DNA of 31,920 nt from positions 1 through 31,920 of IMG/VR virus record IMGVR_UViG_3300025652_000302. One strand, written 5' to 3'. Of the stretch, positions 1-8,908 are shown piece after piece (position 1 is the stretch's first letter; every line of letters begins with the position of its first letter). This DNA comes from a virus. The notes beneath the pieces were generated by a model. The model did no database searches. It saw only the letters and a list, made by a program, of their open reading frames with translations, and was not told the origin of the DNA. Both the position numbers and the translations under genes were made by a program.

Positions 1-1
1 A

Positions 2-142
2 AAGGTGGTCAGATTTGGAGATCCAAATATGAAGATAAGGAAGTCCAATCCATCTGCACGGAAGTCTTTCAGAGCAAGGCATAACTGTGCTAATCCCGGT
101 CCTAAGACAAAGGCCCGTTACTGGAGTTGCAAGAACTGGTGA
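2..142 (+). CDS. C-terminal end of a phage virion-type protein with SFRARHNC / ARYWSC motif (5' truncated)
   Basis: The frame is open from the window edge and ends in TGA at 140-142, so only the last 46 residues are seen. They contain a distinctive phage C-terminal signature: RFGDPNM, then SFRARHNC, PGPKTKARYWSC and a terminal W. The conserved His and Cys residues would suit a small metal-binding module, but that is inference. I know this signature from tailed-phage proteins encoded close to the portal gene, and the portal gene follows here after one small gene. The stop overlaps the next start (TGATG), indicating translational coupling. The rest of the protein, and hence its main function, lies outside the window. 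Confidence 0.7.
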   Translation, partial: KVVRFGDPNMKIRKSNPSARKSFRARHNCANPGPKTKARYWSCKNW

Positions 143-363
143 TGTTTAATAAAGAAGAAAAAATAATCTTGAGAGATGAAATGAACTTGAGGGAGATCAG
201 AGAGATGATCACATTCCTCAAGGATTCAAATGTAAGAACTTTTGAAGGTATGGGTATTTCAGTCGAGTTCAATGTAGAAATGGATGAACAACCACAGGAA
301 GTTCCTCAGTTCAGAGACCCTGTGGAACAAGACACAATGGTTAACTCTCATTTTAGAAGCTGA
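142..363 (+). CDS. small hypothetical protein upstream of portal
   Basis: A 73-residue acidic protein that I do not recognise. The N-terminal half (about residues 10-30) looks helical and charged, and the C-terminal third is rich in Pro, Gln and Glu. I chose ATG at 142 because it overlaps the upstream TGA as TGATG, the junction type used throughout this head operon; an in-frame TTG at 127 would lie inside the upstream gene. Its own stop overlaps the portal start in the same TGATG way. Position between a virion-type gene and the portal suggests a head-assembly or connector accessory role, which is inference only. Confidence 0.65.
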   Translation: MFNKEEKIILRDEMNLREIREMITFLKDSNVRTFEGMGISVEFNVEMDEQPQEVPQFRDPVEQDTMVNSHFRS

Positions 364-2207
364 TGTTTTGGTGGGAATCAGATCTTGATAATTGTCATGA
401 GGAGTTGATGGGTGTAATCAACCAACTCAATGACACCCATTATGATCGGATGATGGCAAATCTGGACTTTCTCAGAGTTTATTCTCAGAGAAGGTATGAT
501 CTGCAGGATTTCAAGCAGGGTTTGGTCAAGACTGCGAGTTATTCATTAGACAAACGTGATGACATGAGGATGAGAATGAATGTCACACAGTCGATGATAG
601 ACACAATTTCATCCAAGATTGGTAAAAATAGACCCAGACCAATGTATTTGACAGAAGGAGGTGATTATTCTCTGAAGAATAAGGCCAAGATGATGGGAAG
701 AATGATGGAGGGAATGTTCATGCAGACAAAACTGTATGAGTTGATGCCCAAAATCTTTCAGGATTCCTGCATTTTTGACCTTGGAGTACTCAAAATCTAC
801 TCAGAAAACGATAAAATTGAGGTAGAGAGGGTATTTGCAAACGAAATCCTCTGGGATATGAATGATGGGTTGTATGGAGACCCTCAATCACTCTATCAGG
901 TCAAAAAAGTACATAAATCGTATCTTTTGGACCGTTTTTCAGGGTTTTCAACACAAATAGACCGTTTAGGATCAGAAAATCAGGAAGAAACACCAGATTC
1001 AGACTTAGTTGAGGTTGTAGAAGCATGGCATTTGCCTGTAAACAAAGATTCACAAGATGGAAGACATGTTATCTGTGTAGAAGGAGCCACACTCTTGGAT
1101 GAGGAGTACCGCAGGGATAAATTCCCGTTTCTGTTCCTCAAATGGAGTGATTCCGTTGTAGGTTTTGGTGGAATCTCCTTAGCAGAGCAACTTTACCCTG
1201 TTCAGAGAGAAATCAATGCATTGTGCATCAGGATTCAACAATCCATGCACTTATTGAGTGTTCCAATGGTATTTCTTCAAGCAGGAAGCAAAGTTGCCCC
1301 GTCACACATCAGAAATCAACCCGGAACGATCATTCACTACAATGGTCAACCTCCAGTTGTTTACACTCCCTCTGCAATGCATCCAGAGGTGTATAACCAT
1401 CTGGACAGACTCTATCAGAGGGCATACGAGATCTCAGGGATCTCAGAATTGTCTGCCACAGGAAAGAAACCTGCAGGGTTGGAATCAGGAGCAGCATTAA
1501 GAATTTATCATGATATTGAAACGGAAAGATTCATCCTTATAGGAAGACGATACGAACAGGCATTTATGAATGCTGCAGAGCACTATTTTGACTTGGCAGA
1601 AGATGTGGTTGAGGAAAAAGGTTCCTATCCTGTTCAAACTACTTACCGCAGAGAGATGTCCAAGGTTGATTTTGAGAAGATACGATTGGCACGGGATGAG
1701 TTCATCTTGGAACCGTATCCTGTTTCAATCCTTCCCTCCCTACCTGCAGGAAAGTTGCAGACCGTTCAGGAACTGATCAATTTGAAGGTCATTGACAAAA
1801 GAGAGCAGATCACAAGACTGCTAGACTTCCCAGACCTCAATTCAGTTACACAGGTTTATGAAGCAGCAGAAGCAGATGTGGAGTGGAGGATCAGCAAGAT
1901 ATTGGATGAAGGAGAGTACATTGGTCCAGAACCTTACATGGATCTCAACTTAGCCAAACAGAGGTTTCAGTTAGCGTACTTGGAAGCAAGACAGAAGGGT
2001 GTGGATGCAGACAAGATTGCACTCTTGGATGAGTTCATAGTCCAGACTCAGACCATGCTTAATCAGGCACAAGCACAAGCACAATTACAGCAGGGACTTC
2101 CTGAATCACCTGCTCAATCCCCTGCAGGGGAGGTTCCTGCACCACAGAATCTGATGCCAGAAATGCCACAGACTCCAGAGACACCTGAATCGCCATTACC
2201 AATATGA
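363..2207 (+). CDS. portal protein (head-tail connector)
   Basis: At 614 residues this fits the podovirus-type portal, the dodecameric ring at one capsid vertex through which DNA is packaged and ejected. The N-terminal third is helical (about residues 15-130, many Met, Arg and Lys), followed by a mixed core (about 150-330) containing the segment REINALCIRIQQSMHLLSVP near 280-300. A long helical region follows around 395-560, and the tail (about 565-614) is a Gln/Ala then Pro/Glu low-complexity stretch of the kind seen at portal C-termini. It starts by TGATG overlap with the preceding gene and its TGA overlaps the scaffold start (ATGA), so portal, scaffold and capsid form one head operon. The call rests on overall sequence character plus gene order. 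Confidence 0.85.
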   Translation: MFWWESDLDNCHEELMGVINQLNDTHYDRMMANLDFLRVYSQRRYDLQDFKQGLVKTASYSLDKRDDMRMRMNVTQSMIDTISSKIGKNRPRPMYLTEGGDYSLKNKAKMMGRMMEGMFMQTKLYELMPKIFQDSCIFDLGVLKIYSENDKIEVERVFANEILWDMNDGLYGDPQSLYQVKKVHKSYLLDRFSGFSTQIDRLGSENQEETPDSDLVEVVEAWHLPVNKDSQDGRHVICVEGATLLDEEYRRDKFPFLFLKWSDSVVGFGGISLAEQLYPVQREINALCIRIQQSMHLLSVPMVFLQAGSKVAPSHIRNQPGTIIHYNGQPPVVYTPSAMHPEVYNHLDRLYQRAYEISGISELSATGKKPAGLESGAALRIYHDIETERFILIGRRYEQAFMNAAEHYFDLAEDVVEEKGSYPVQTTYRREMSKVDFEKIRLARDEFILEPYPVSILPSLPAGKLQTVQELINLKVIDKREQITRLLDFPDLNSVTQVYEAAEADVEWRISKILDEGEYIGPEPYMDLNLAKQRFQLAYLEARQKGVDADKIALLDEFIVQTQTMLNQAQAQAQLQQGLPESPAQSPAGEVPAPQNLMPEMPQTPETPESPLPI

Positions 2208-3097
2208 CAGAAGAGACTGCAGTAGTTGAAGAGACTGTGGAGGAAACTCCGCAACTATCAGAACAGGCACAACAATTCTTCAGGGACAAGGGTCTTCTCA
2301 AAGAAGAACCTGTGGAAGAAGTGGTTGAGGAACCTGTAGCAGAAGAGACTGAAGAAGCAGAACCTGAGAAGGAAGAACCCAAGGTTTCCAAAGCATTCCA
2401 AGAGGTTGCACGGAAGAAGAGGGAACTCTTTAAGAAGGAACAGGAGTTAAAGGATCAAAATGATGATCTGGGTAAGCTCAAGGAAGCAAGAAACTTAATT
2501 GAGCAAGGCAAGCATCTGGAAGCATCTGAGGTGTTAGGGTCCAATTATGAGTCCATGACAGATCAGGTACTTGGCAGATCCAGTGAGAAGACTGCACTGC
2601 AGAAGATGCAGGAAGAGATCTCACAATTGAAAAAAGAAAAGTTTGAATCAGATAAACAGAAACAAAAAGATCTTGCATCTCAAGAGGTGCAGTTTTATGT
2701 TTCTGAGTTGAAAAGTGTAGTTGAGGAATCAGAAAAGTATCCGTTGGTTTCAGCCTTTTGGGATGAAGCACAACAAAGCGTTCTGGATATTCAGAAGCAC
2801 TATGCCATGAATGGTGGGGAGACCCTCACCAATGAGGAAGTCTTGGATCAGGTTGAAAAGACTTACAAAGATTTCATGGATAATGCAGTTCAGAATAAAA
2901 AAGTGAGGTCTATCTATAAAATAGGTTCACCCTCCGAAAAGCCATTGGGTGAAGTCCAAAAAAGTCAGTCGAGGACACTTTCTAGTAAAGGAACATCCCG
3001 AATGAGGACTTCTGAAACCAAAACTGGACCTGTTTCCAAACATGAAGCACTGGAAAGAGCAGTTCAGGCATTCAGAGAGACCAAATCGGGAGTATAA
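2204..3097 (+). CDS. capsid scaffolding protein
   Basis: A 297-residue, highly charged protein expected to guide procapsid assembly and then leave the head. Residues 1-60 are dominated by Glu, Val and Pro (repeats such as EEPVEEVVEEPVAEE); residues 60-160 are Lys/Glu/Gln-rich and predicted coiled coil; the C-terminal 60 residues are basic with Ser and Thr, as expected for the capsid-binding end of a scaffold. It sits exactly between portal and major capsid, the usual scaffold slot, and overlaps the portal stop by ATGA. No protease domain is visible. Confidence 0.85.
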   Translation: MTEETAVVEETVEETPQLSEQAQQFFRDKGLLKEEPVEEVVEEPVAEETEEAEPEKEEPKVSKAFQEVARKKRELFKKEQELKDQNDDLGKLKEARNLIEQGKHLEASEVLGSNYESMTDQVLGRSSEKTALQKMQEEISQLKKEKFESDKQKQKDLASQEVQFYVSELKSVVEESEKYPLVSAFWDEAQQSVLDIQKHYAMNGGETLTNEEVLDQVEKTYKDFMDNAVQNKKVRSIYKIGSPSEKPLGEVQKSQSRTLSSKGTSRMRTSETKTGPVSKHEALERAVQAFRETKSGV

Positions 3098-3123
3098 AAT
3101 GACTTTCAATTTGGAGTATACCA

Positions 3124-4335
3124 ATGGCATCAGCCACAAATATGACGGCATGGGATAATGCCCTCAAGATTTACTATCAAGATAAACCTGTAATAGACAC
3201 GGTTTATAAGAATCATCCCTTTTTAAGCCTTGTCCCTAAGAATCCTAGATTCAAAGGGAAGTCAATGCCGATTCCTGTAATTTTCGGTAGACCTCAAGGG
3301 GTATCAGCAAACTTTGCAAATGCTCAAAGCAACGCAAGTGCAACTCAGGTAGCAGAATTCCTGCTCACCCGTAAGAAGCACTATGGAGTTGCAACTGTGG
3401 ACGGGGAGACACTCCTTGCATCACAGGGTAATGAGTATGCATTCTTGGATGCTGCAACCACAGAAATTGATCAAACTGCAAAATCTGTTGGAGATGCACT
3501 TTCCCGGCAACTGTACAGAACTTCTGATGCAGCAATCGGAAAGGTCAACAACTCATCCTTTGGTGTGACCACACTGGATCTTGTAACCGATTCTGATGCA
3601 CTCAACTTTGAGATCGGAATGGTTCTGCAAGTTTCTGCGACACAAACTGGAGGTTCTGTTCGTTCAGGAACTTTGGAAGTGTCTGCAGTCTCAAGAGATG
3701 CAACCTCCAACCAAGTAACGATGACAGGCAACCTGTCTGCAGGAATTTCTGCAATTGCTCAGAATGACTTTGTGTATGTTCAGGGCAACTATGATGCAGG
3801 AGTTTCAGGTCTTGCAGATTGGATTCCTGCTTCTGCTCCCGGTGGTACTGCATATTTTGGTCAGGACAGATCCAAAGATCCAAGTCGATTGGGAGGTCAG
3901 AGACAGGCTTTCTCAAGCACCCGTGAAGAGACCATCATTAACGGTCTTGGATTGGCAGCAAGAGAAGGTGGAGCACCTGATCACATCTTTGTTTCTTTCA
4001 CAGATTTCATTGCACTTGAAAAAGAACTTCAGTCTACAGTTCAACGTGAAGTTGATCCTGAAACTGGTTCTGGATACAGGTCACTGGAAATGTATGCACC
4101 TTATGGAATTGCTAAAATTATTCCTGATAAGGACTGCCCTGTGGGAGTTGCATACGCACTTCAGATGGATACATGGCAACTTGCTACCATCAACGAAACT
4201 GTCTCCATCATTGATGTAGATGGAAATCGGATGCTCCGTCAGTCTTCAGACGATGGAGTAGAAATCAGAGTTGGATTCTACGGACAACTTGGTTGTTCCG
4301 CTCCCGGTTTCAATTGCCGAATCGCCTTAGCATAA
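3124..4335 (+). CDS. major capsid protein
   Basis: A 403-residue protein in the size range of HK97-fold major capsid proteins. The N-terminus (MASATNMTAWDNALKIYY) resembles the N-arm of phage capsid proteins of the podovirus/P22-like type, followed by a beta-rich shell segment with the conserved-looking FLLTRKKHYGVATVDGE around residues 79-95. Residues about 150-220 look like an inserted beta domain. The C-terminal part (about 260-403) has alternating short strands and ends GCSAPGFNCRIALA. GGAG lies 7 nt before ATG, and the next gene has a strong AAAGGAG. Position after the scaffold and absence of another candidate support the call. Confidence 0.88.
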   Translation: MASATNMTAWDNALKIYYQDKPVIDTVYKNHPFLSLVPKNPRFKGKSMPIPVIFGRPQGVSANFANAQSNASATQVAEFLLTRKKHYGVATVDGETLLASQGNEYAFLDAATTEIDQTAKSVGDALSRQLYRTSDAAIGKVNNSSFGVTTLDLVTDSDALNFEIGMVLQVSATQTGGSVRSGTLEVSAVSRDATSNQVTMTGNLSAGISAIAQNDFVYVQGNYDAGVSGLADWIPASAPGGTAYFGQDRSKDPSRLGGQRQAFSSTREETIINGLGLAAREGGAPDHIFVSFTDFIALEKELQSTVQREVDPETGSGYRSLEMYAPYGIAKIIPDKDCPVGVAYALQMDTWQLATINETVSIIDVDGNRMLRQSSDDGVEIRVGFYGQLGCSAPGFNCRIALA

Positions 4336-4344
4336 AGGAGAAAA

Positions 4345-4722
4345 ATGGCATCGAGAGTCTTTAGGGACGTTCAGGCTTTAAATCCTGAAGTCAAAATAAT
4401 TGCAGGTTCTTTCAAGACCAACGCAAGTTCTGATCCCGTTGCAGCCGATAACACAGGCAAAGGTTGGTCTGTGGCACGGACTGCTACAGGAACATGGACT
4501 GTGACCTTGGAAGACACCTACATTGAACTCATCAGTGGACAATGTTCGTTAGCACATAATGCAGCAGGAGATCATAAGCTCCAATGGGGAGCAATTGATG
4601 TTGCGAGTGCAAAGACCTTAGTGATCAGAAACATCACAGGGACTTCTGCAGCCGATCTTGCAGTTAATGCTAACAATCGAGTTCACTTTGCTCTGTTCCT
4701 CCGTAATACGGACGTAACCTAA
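4345..4722 (+). CDS. capsid-adjacent structural (decoration-like) protein
   Basis: A 125-residue, Ala/Thr/Val-rich, probably all-beta protein beginning MASRVFRDVQALNPEVKIIAGSF. Short proteins of this kind immediately after the major capsid gene are common in marine and environmental tailed phages and are thought to be virion components, possibly head decoration. The sequence alternates polar and hydrophobic residues (WTVTLEDTYIELISGQ, KTLVIRNITGTSAADL) as in a beta-sandwich. AAGGAG lies 4 nt before ATG, and the gene follows the capsid stop by 9 nt, so high late expression is likely. Decoration versus fibre role cannot be settled from sequence alone. Confidence 0.6.
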   Translation: MASRVFRDVQALNPEVKIIAGSFKTNASSDPVAADNTGKGWSVARTATGTWTVTLEDTYIELISGQCSLAHNAAGDHKLQWGAIDVASAKTLVIRNITGTSAADLAVNANNRVHFALFLRNTDVT

Positions 4723-4731
4723 AGGAGCAAT

Positions 4732-4956
4732 ATGATGGGAAGTGAAGCAGCAACCATCATTCTTGGACCCCTCAAAGGATCAATGGGGGGTTCAGATTCC
4801 TATGATAAGGATTCTGATAAAGAAGAGATGGAAGAAGAGTATTCATACTCTGATGAACAAAAAGAGATGGCAAAAGAACTCGTCAAAGCAGTCAAAGGTG
4901 GAGATGAGGAGACCGTCTTAATGGCAATTCACGGAATCATGATGAGCTATGACTGA
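4732..4956 (+). CDS. small acidic protein of the head operon
   Basis: A 74-residue protein, not recognised. It has a short Gly-rich N-terminus, a very acidic Asp/Glu/Lys/Ser middle (about residues 22-43), and a C-terminal helical segment (EQKEMAKELVKAVKGGDEETVLMAIHGIMMSY). AAAGGAG precedes the tandem ATGATG; initiation at 4732 (spacing 4) or 4735 (spacing 7) is possible. The last codons overlap the next gene by 8 nt. Location between capsid and connector genes suggests a virion or assembly factor. Confidence 0.6.
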   Translation: MMGSEAATIILGPLKGSMGGSDSYDKDSDKEEMEEEYSYSDEQKEMAKELVKAVKGGDEETVLMAIHGIMMSYD

Positions 4957-5815
4957 TCTGGTTAATCTGACAGAGCTTAGACTCCTGACCCGTCAACGTG
5001 CAGATCAGGAAAACAGTCAGTTTGTGAATGATACAGAACTCACTAGGTATCTCAATAACTCATGGGGGGAACTTTACTCCTTGATCAATGAGAACTTCAA
5101 TGAGGACTATTTCACCACAACAAGCACTGTGTCTATGGTCTCTGGTACAGATACTTATGATCTTCCATCAGATTTCTACAAAATGAGAGGAGTGGATCTT
5201 GTGGTTACATCCACAGAATCTGTTCCTCTTAAACGATACAATTGGGCACAGAGAACCCGTAATGCACTCACAGTGTATGCACGAGACTACAAGTACCGTG
5301 TTCAGAAGGGTTCTATTGTGTTCAGTCCAGTTCCATCAACTACGGATTCAGTCAAACTTTACTACATACCATCTCCCAAGAGATTGCTTTCCAAGGATAC
5401 CACTGCAATCACCAGAGGGACATCAACGATGTGGACCACAGGTTCTCATGAGTTTGTAATAGGAGACTTGATTACAGGTCAGAACTTTTTGGCAACCGAT
5501 TACAATGTAGATCAGACCGTGACTGCAGTAGGAGCAAACACAGTGACTACAGATCTTAATTCTGCAGGTCTGTCAGATCCTACAAGTTATGGAAGCATTG
5601 AGTCACGGTTTGATTTCTACTCAGGATGGGATGAGTACATCATTATAGATTCTGCAATCAAGATCATGATCAAGGAAGAAGCAGATGCAACGGCACTTCT
5701 TCTTCAAAAGAATCAGTTGAGAGAGAGAATCATCACAGAATCACAGAACAGGGATGCAGGAGAACCAGAGACCGTTACAGATGTGGTCAGTTATGAAAAG
5801 TTTTATTACGCATGA
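4949..5815 (+). CDS. head-to-tail adaptor (connector) protein
   Basis: A 288-residue protein whose N-terminus (TELRLLTRQRADQENSQFVNDTELTRYLN, residues 8-36) matches the helical start of phage head-tail adaptor proteins that stack under the portal ring. It is followed by the usual beta segment with TYDLPSDFYKMRGVDL around residues 69-84. A Thr/Gly-rich stretch at about 145-215 looks like an extra beta insertion. The C-terminal helix (about 225-265, EYIIIDSAIKIMIKEEADA) is also typical. Start and stop overlap both neighbours, and its place downstream of the capsid genes agrees with a connector role. Confidence 0.7.
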   Translation: MTDLVNLTELRLLTRQRADQENSQFVNDTELTRYLNNSWGELYSLINENFNEDYFTTTSTVSMVSGTDTYDLPSDFYKMRGVDLVVTSTESVPLKRYNWAQRTRNALTVYARDYKYRVQKGSIVFSPVPSTTDSVKLYYIPSPKRLLSKDTTAITRGTSTMWTTGSHEFVIGDLITGQNFLATDYNVDQTVTAVGANTVTTDLNSAGLSDPTSYGSIESRFDFYSGWDEYIIIDSAIKIMIKEEADATALLLQKNQLRERIITESQNRDAGEPETVTDVVSYEKFYYA

Positions 5816-6126
5816 GCAGAGTCAACTTTACGGAGATTCACACAGGTGATGCAAAAATCGATCAGTTACAGAGCAACATCAGGACTGCAATCAGTCCACT
5901 CTTGTCACTCCCCTTTGCAGATGGAGTACATAAGACAGACGTTGCCCTTGGGACATCAGACACTCTTGTGGATCACGGGTTAGGAAGGAAATTTGTGGGA
6001 TACATCGTCACCAAACAGAATGCAGATACCAGTGTTTTTGAGTCTTCCACAACAAACAATTTTCCTGATGTTCAGATGATTCTGAAAGCAGGAGCAACGG
6101 TCACAGTTGACCTTTTCTTTTTCTAA
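5812..6126 (+). CDS. small virion-associated protein with HGLGRKFVGYIV motif
   Basis: A 104-residue protein with an N-terminal helix (GDAKIDQLQSNIRTAISPLL) and a beta-rich second half containing LVDHGLGRKFVGYIVTKQNADTSVFES. Short proteins with a HGLGR-x-P/F-x-G motif are frequent in phages next to tail fibre genes, and I take this as a conserved tail-fibre-associated structural protein. The start overlaps the adaptor stop as ATGA, and the fibre gene begins 4 nt after its stop. No catalytic motif is visible. Confidence 0.55.
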   Translation: MSRVNFTEIHTGDAKIDQLQSNIRTAISPLLSLPFADGVHKTDVALGTSDTLVDHGLGRKFVGYIVTKQNADTSVFESSTTNNFPDVQMILKAGATVTVDLFFF

Positions 6127-6129
6127 GAT

Positions 6130-7413
6130 ATGTCCTCTGGAACGAATATAACCGCTATTGAGAAATCCACAGTTGCAGTAACTCCTGCACCTACTTGGGG
6201 AACAAATCTCAATACATCTCTAGATGCAATAGACAACCATGACCACACCTCTAACAAGGGGGTGAGGATTACTCCAAGTGCCATGAACATCAATGGGACT
6301 CTGGAGTATAATGACAATGCTCTGACAGAGGTAAAACAGACTTCATTTGAGAATCAGGGTTCACAACCCACAGATCTCCTGAGAGCACTGTATTCGTTTG
6401 GAGGAGAACTTTACTACAGAGATGCATCAGGAAATCAGGTCCAGTTGACCACAGGAGGATCTGTCAATGCAGGAGGATCTATCACCAATCTTGCTGCTCC
6501 TGCAGCAGCCAACTATGTATCCAGTTCAGACTTTTTCACATGGCAACATAACTCCACCTATTCGGAGTATGCGAAGATGGCATTCTCCACATTCCAACTC
6601 TACAACTACAGGACTGATGATTCTGGTAGTGGAGTCAATTACTTTGTCACTGTTCAGTACACAGGAACCGGGACTTCAGGGACTCTGACTCTTCCTAATG
6701 AGACAGGGACGGTACTGACTACTGCAACCTCATTTGGAGGTGCAATCAGTATTGGAACATCCTCTGGAAATGCCAACATCACCCTTAGTCCTCATGGAAC
6801 TGGAGAAGTAGATATTTCCAAAGTGGATATTGCAGGAGGGGAGATTGATGCAGTTACGATTGGGACGAACTCGGCGGTTACGGATCTCCGTGTAGATAAT
6901 CTGAGACTCGATGCAAATACGATTTCAAGTACAAACACAAACGGGGATGTCATTTTAGATCCCAATGGTACTGGAACTGTCAAAACTGATGATATTGCTA
7001 CATCCACGACTAATGGTGATCTTTCTTTAAGTGCAAATGGGACAGGTCAGGTAAAAATCAACGGAGATGATTCTTCGAAAAGTTTTACTCTACCAGATGG
7101 CAGAGGATCTAATACTCAAGTCCTTCAGACTAATGGTTCTGGTGATACTTCATGGACATCGATCTCCGCACTTTCAACGGTTGATAATATTGTCGCTACC
7201 TCTGCACAAAACGTGAATGGGACTGTTTCTTCACAAACCGTAAAATTCGGAGACACCTTCACGGTCAACGGCACACTTACAATAAACTCGGATCTCATTT
7301 TATCAAATGTCCTTGCAAAAACAACGGCAATGACTATTACAAACGCTTCTGCTCAAACTGTTACTGGTGATGGAGGAGCAACATTAACCGGGCATCATGC
7401 ACTGTACAACTAA
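6130..7413 (+). CDS. tail fibre protein with repetitive beta-rich shaft
   Basis: A 427-residue protein, Thr/Ser/Gly/Asn-rich and almost free of Cys. Residues 1-60 resemble the N-terminal virion-attachment region of phage fibres (TPAPTWGTNLNTSLDAIDNHDH). Residues about 195-340 are repeats of the form NGDxxLxxNGTGxVxxxxI (for example NGDVILDPNGTGTVKTDD, NGDLSLSANGTGQVKING), the pattern of a beta-helical or triple-spiral fibre shaft. The C-terminus ends GGATLTGHHALYN. The repeats, composition and position upstream of further fibre-like genes support a tail fibre or side-fibre anchor. Confidence 0.7.
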   Translation: MSSGTNITAIEKSTVAVTPAPTWGTNLNTSLDAIDNHDHTSNKGVRITPSAMNINGTLEYNDNALTEVKQTSFENQGSQPTDLLRALYSFGGELYYRDASGNQVQLTTGGSVNAGGSITNLAAPAAANYVSSSDFFTWQHNSTYSEYAKMAFSTFQLYNYRTDDSGSGVNYFVTVQYTGTGTSGTLTLPNETGTVLTTATSFGGAISIGTSSGNANITLSPHGTGEVDISKVDIAGGEIDAVTIGTNSAVTDLRVDNLRLDANTISSTNTNGDVILDPNGTGTVKTDDIATSTTNGDLSLSANGTGQVKINGDDSSKSFTLPDGRGSNTQVLQTNGSGDTSWTSISALSTVDNIVATSAQNVNGTVSSQTVKFGDTFTVNGTLTINSDLILSNVLAKTTAMTITNASAQTVTGDGGATLTGHHALYN

Positions 7414-7421
7414 GGAAAATC

Positions 7422-7964
7422 ATGGCTAATTTTATTATAAAACCAGCGTCCTCAGACGATTTACTCCTACAAAATGATGGAGGGACTACTGTAGTTTCCA
7501 TTCCTGGTTCTGGGAATCCCAGCATCTCAGATGATGCAGGAAACGCAATTGCTACGTTTGAAACAAATACACTAAATTTAACAGATAAAACACTCAAACG
7601 TCCTTGTATTAGGGATTATTCAGAATATTTTAATGCCATTTCGGGAACTCAAACCTCTGCTTTCGATTTTGATTTAGAAAATGGGAATGTACAGTCAGTT
7701 ACTATTGGCAGCATGACTGCGAATGTTGGTATAACGAATGCACTTTCTGGCAAATCAAACTCTCTGACAATTATTATCACTAATGGAGGGACGGCGACGA
7801 TTACTTTTAAAGCAGGGGCGCACGGGGGTGGAGGAAATTCCGTCAAATGGGCAGGAGGATCAGCGCCAACTTTAACAACGTCAGGCGTTGATGTCTTATC
7901 TTTTGTGACATTTGATGGAGGAACAAATTTTTACGGATTTTCAGGTGGACTCAACTTCAGTTAA
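7422..7964 (+). CDS. tail fibre tip / receptor-binding-type protein
   Basis: A 180-residue protein. The N-terminus repeats the shaft style (FIIKPASSDDLLLQNDGGTTVVS), and the C-terminal 60 residues contain KWAGGSAPTLTTSGVDVLSFVTFDGGTNFYGF spread over residues 140-174. That W-x-GG-x-APTLT and DGG-x-xFYGF pattern is common at the ends of phage and prophage tail fibres. AAGGA lies about 6 nt before ATG. Codon use is more varied than in the head genes (GCG, GCC and GCT besides GCA), as in the next three genes, consistent with a separately exchanged host-range module. Confidence 0.65.
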   Translation: MANFIIKPASSDDLLLQNDGGTTVVSIPGSGNPSISDDAGNAIATFETNTLNLTDKTLKRPCIRDYSEYFNAISGTQTSAFDFDLENGNVQSVTIGSMTANVGITNALSGKSNSLTIIITNGGTATITFKAGAHGGGGNSVKWAGGSAPTLTTSGVDVLSFVTFDGGTNFYGFSGGLNFS

Positions 7965-7972
7965 AGGGAAAA

Positions 7973-8908
7973 ATGGCATTTTCTAGTTTGCGAATTTTAA
8001 TTGGTGATGTCGGCGGAGGTGGAGGTGATCGAGGGGTTTTTGGAGGCGGGAACGATGGTCCTTACAATGTAATGGATTACATCACAATTTCCTCAACAGG
8101 AAACGCAACTGATTTTGGAAATCTCACTGTACCTAGAGCCATCCTAGCTGGGACATCAAACGGAGCTACAGGCCGAGGTATTTTTGCTGGCGGAAACGAT
8201 GGATCGGGACAATCAGATGTCATTGACTATATCACAATTTCATCAACAGGTAACACAACTGATTTTGGAAATCTGACTGTGGCACGGCAAGGTTTGGCTG
8301 GGACATCAAACGGAACTACAGGCCGAGGAGTTTTTGGAGGCGGGACTACAGGATCAAATTCAGATGTCATTGACTATATCACAATTTCATCAACGGGAAA
8401 CGCAACTGATTTTGGAAATCTGACTGTGGCTAGAGCGGTACTAGCTGGGTGTTCGAGCGGAACTGCAGATCGAGGGGTTTTTGGAGGCGGGTCTACATCT
8501 ACACAGTCAAATGTTATTGATTACATCACGATTTCCTCAGCAGGTAATGCAACTGATTTTGGAGATCTCACTGTGGCACGTAAGGATTATTTGGGAGCAA
8601 CATCGAACGGAACTGGAGGCCGAGGAGTTTTTGGAGGCGGGTCTACAGGATCAAATTCAAATATTATTGACTACATCACGATTTCCTCAGCAGGTAATGC
8701 GACTGATTTTGGAGATCTCACTGTGGCACGTCGGGCCTTAGCTTCAACGTCCAACGGAACTGCAGGTCGAGGTGTATTTGGAGGCGGATATGTATCAGCG
8801 AATTCAAATGTGATCGACTACATAACGATTTCATCAACAGGAAATGCTACCGATTTTGGAGATCTGACTGTGGCACGATACTATCCAGCTGCTCTCTCAG
8901 ATGGATAA
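7973..8908 (+). CDS. six-repeat, propeller-like tail fibre protein
   Basis: A 311-residue protein made almost wholly of six tandem units of 49-50 residues. Each reads roughly GRGVFGGG, a variable stretch, VIDYITISSTGNATDFG, D/N-LTVAR, then a variable loop ending in SNGT. This resembles Kelch-type blades and predicts a six-bladed beta-propeller displayed on the virion, perhaps binding a sugar or receptor; the fold is inferred. The first 18 residues (to the poly-Gly run) are a short non-repeat head. Variation is concentrated after GGG and after VAR, where loops would project. A strong AAAGGG precedes ATG. The gene stop overlaps the next start region by 8 nt. Confidence 0.7.
   Translation: MAFSSLRILIGDVGGGGGDRGVFGGGNDGPYNVMDYITISSTGNATDFGNLTVPRAILAGTSNGATGRGIFAGGNDGSGQSDVIDYITISSTGNTTDFGNLTVARQGLAGTSNGTTGRGVFGGGTTGSNSDVIDYITISSTGNATDFGNLTVARAVLAGCSSGTADRGVFGGGSTSTQSNVIDYITISSAGNATDFGDLTVARKDYLGATSNGTGGRGVFGGGSTGSNSNIIDYITISSAGNATDFGDLTVARRALASTSNGTAGRGVFGGGYVSANSNVIDYITISSTGNATDFGDLTVARYYPAALSDG
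8111..8880 (+). repeat. tandem coding repeats, period 147-150 bp
   Basis: The marker GATTTTGG(A) recurs at 8111, 8261, 8408, 8555, 8705 and 8852, giving periods of 150, 147, 147, 150 and 147 bp. Conserved blocks encode DYITISS and DFG-x-LTVAR; blocks between them differ. Such near-identical direct repeats could recombine to add or remove blades. Confidence 0.85.

Noticed and set aside
3755-4219. 154-codon ORF inside the major capsid gene
   Set aside because: Low-complexity Leu/Gln/Trp translation typical of the alternate frame of an A/G-rich gene; no recognisable motif and no ribosome binding site, unlike the methyltransferase overlap.
6130-8908. Diversity-generating retroelement acting on the fibre repeats
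   Set aside because: No reverse transcriptase gene and no template/variable repeat pair were found in the window.
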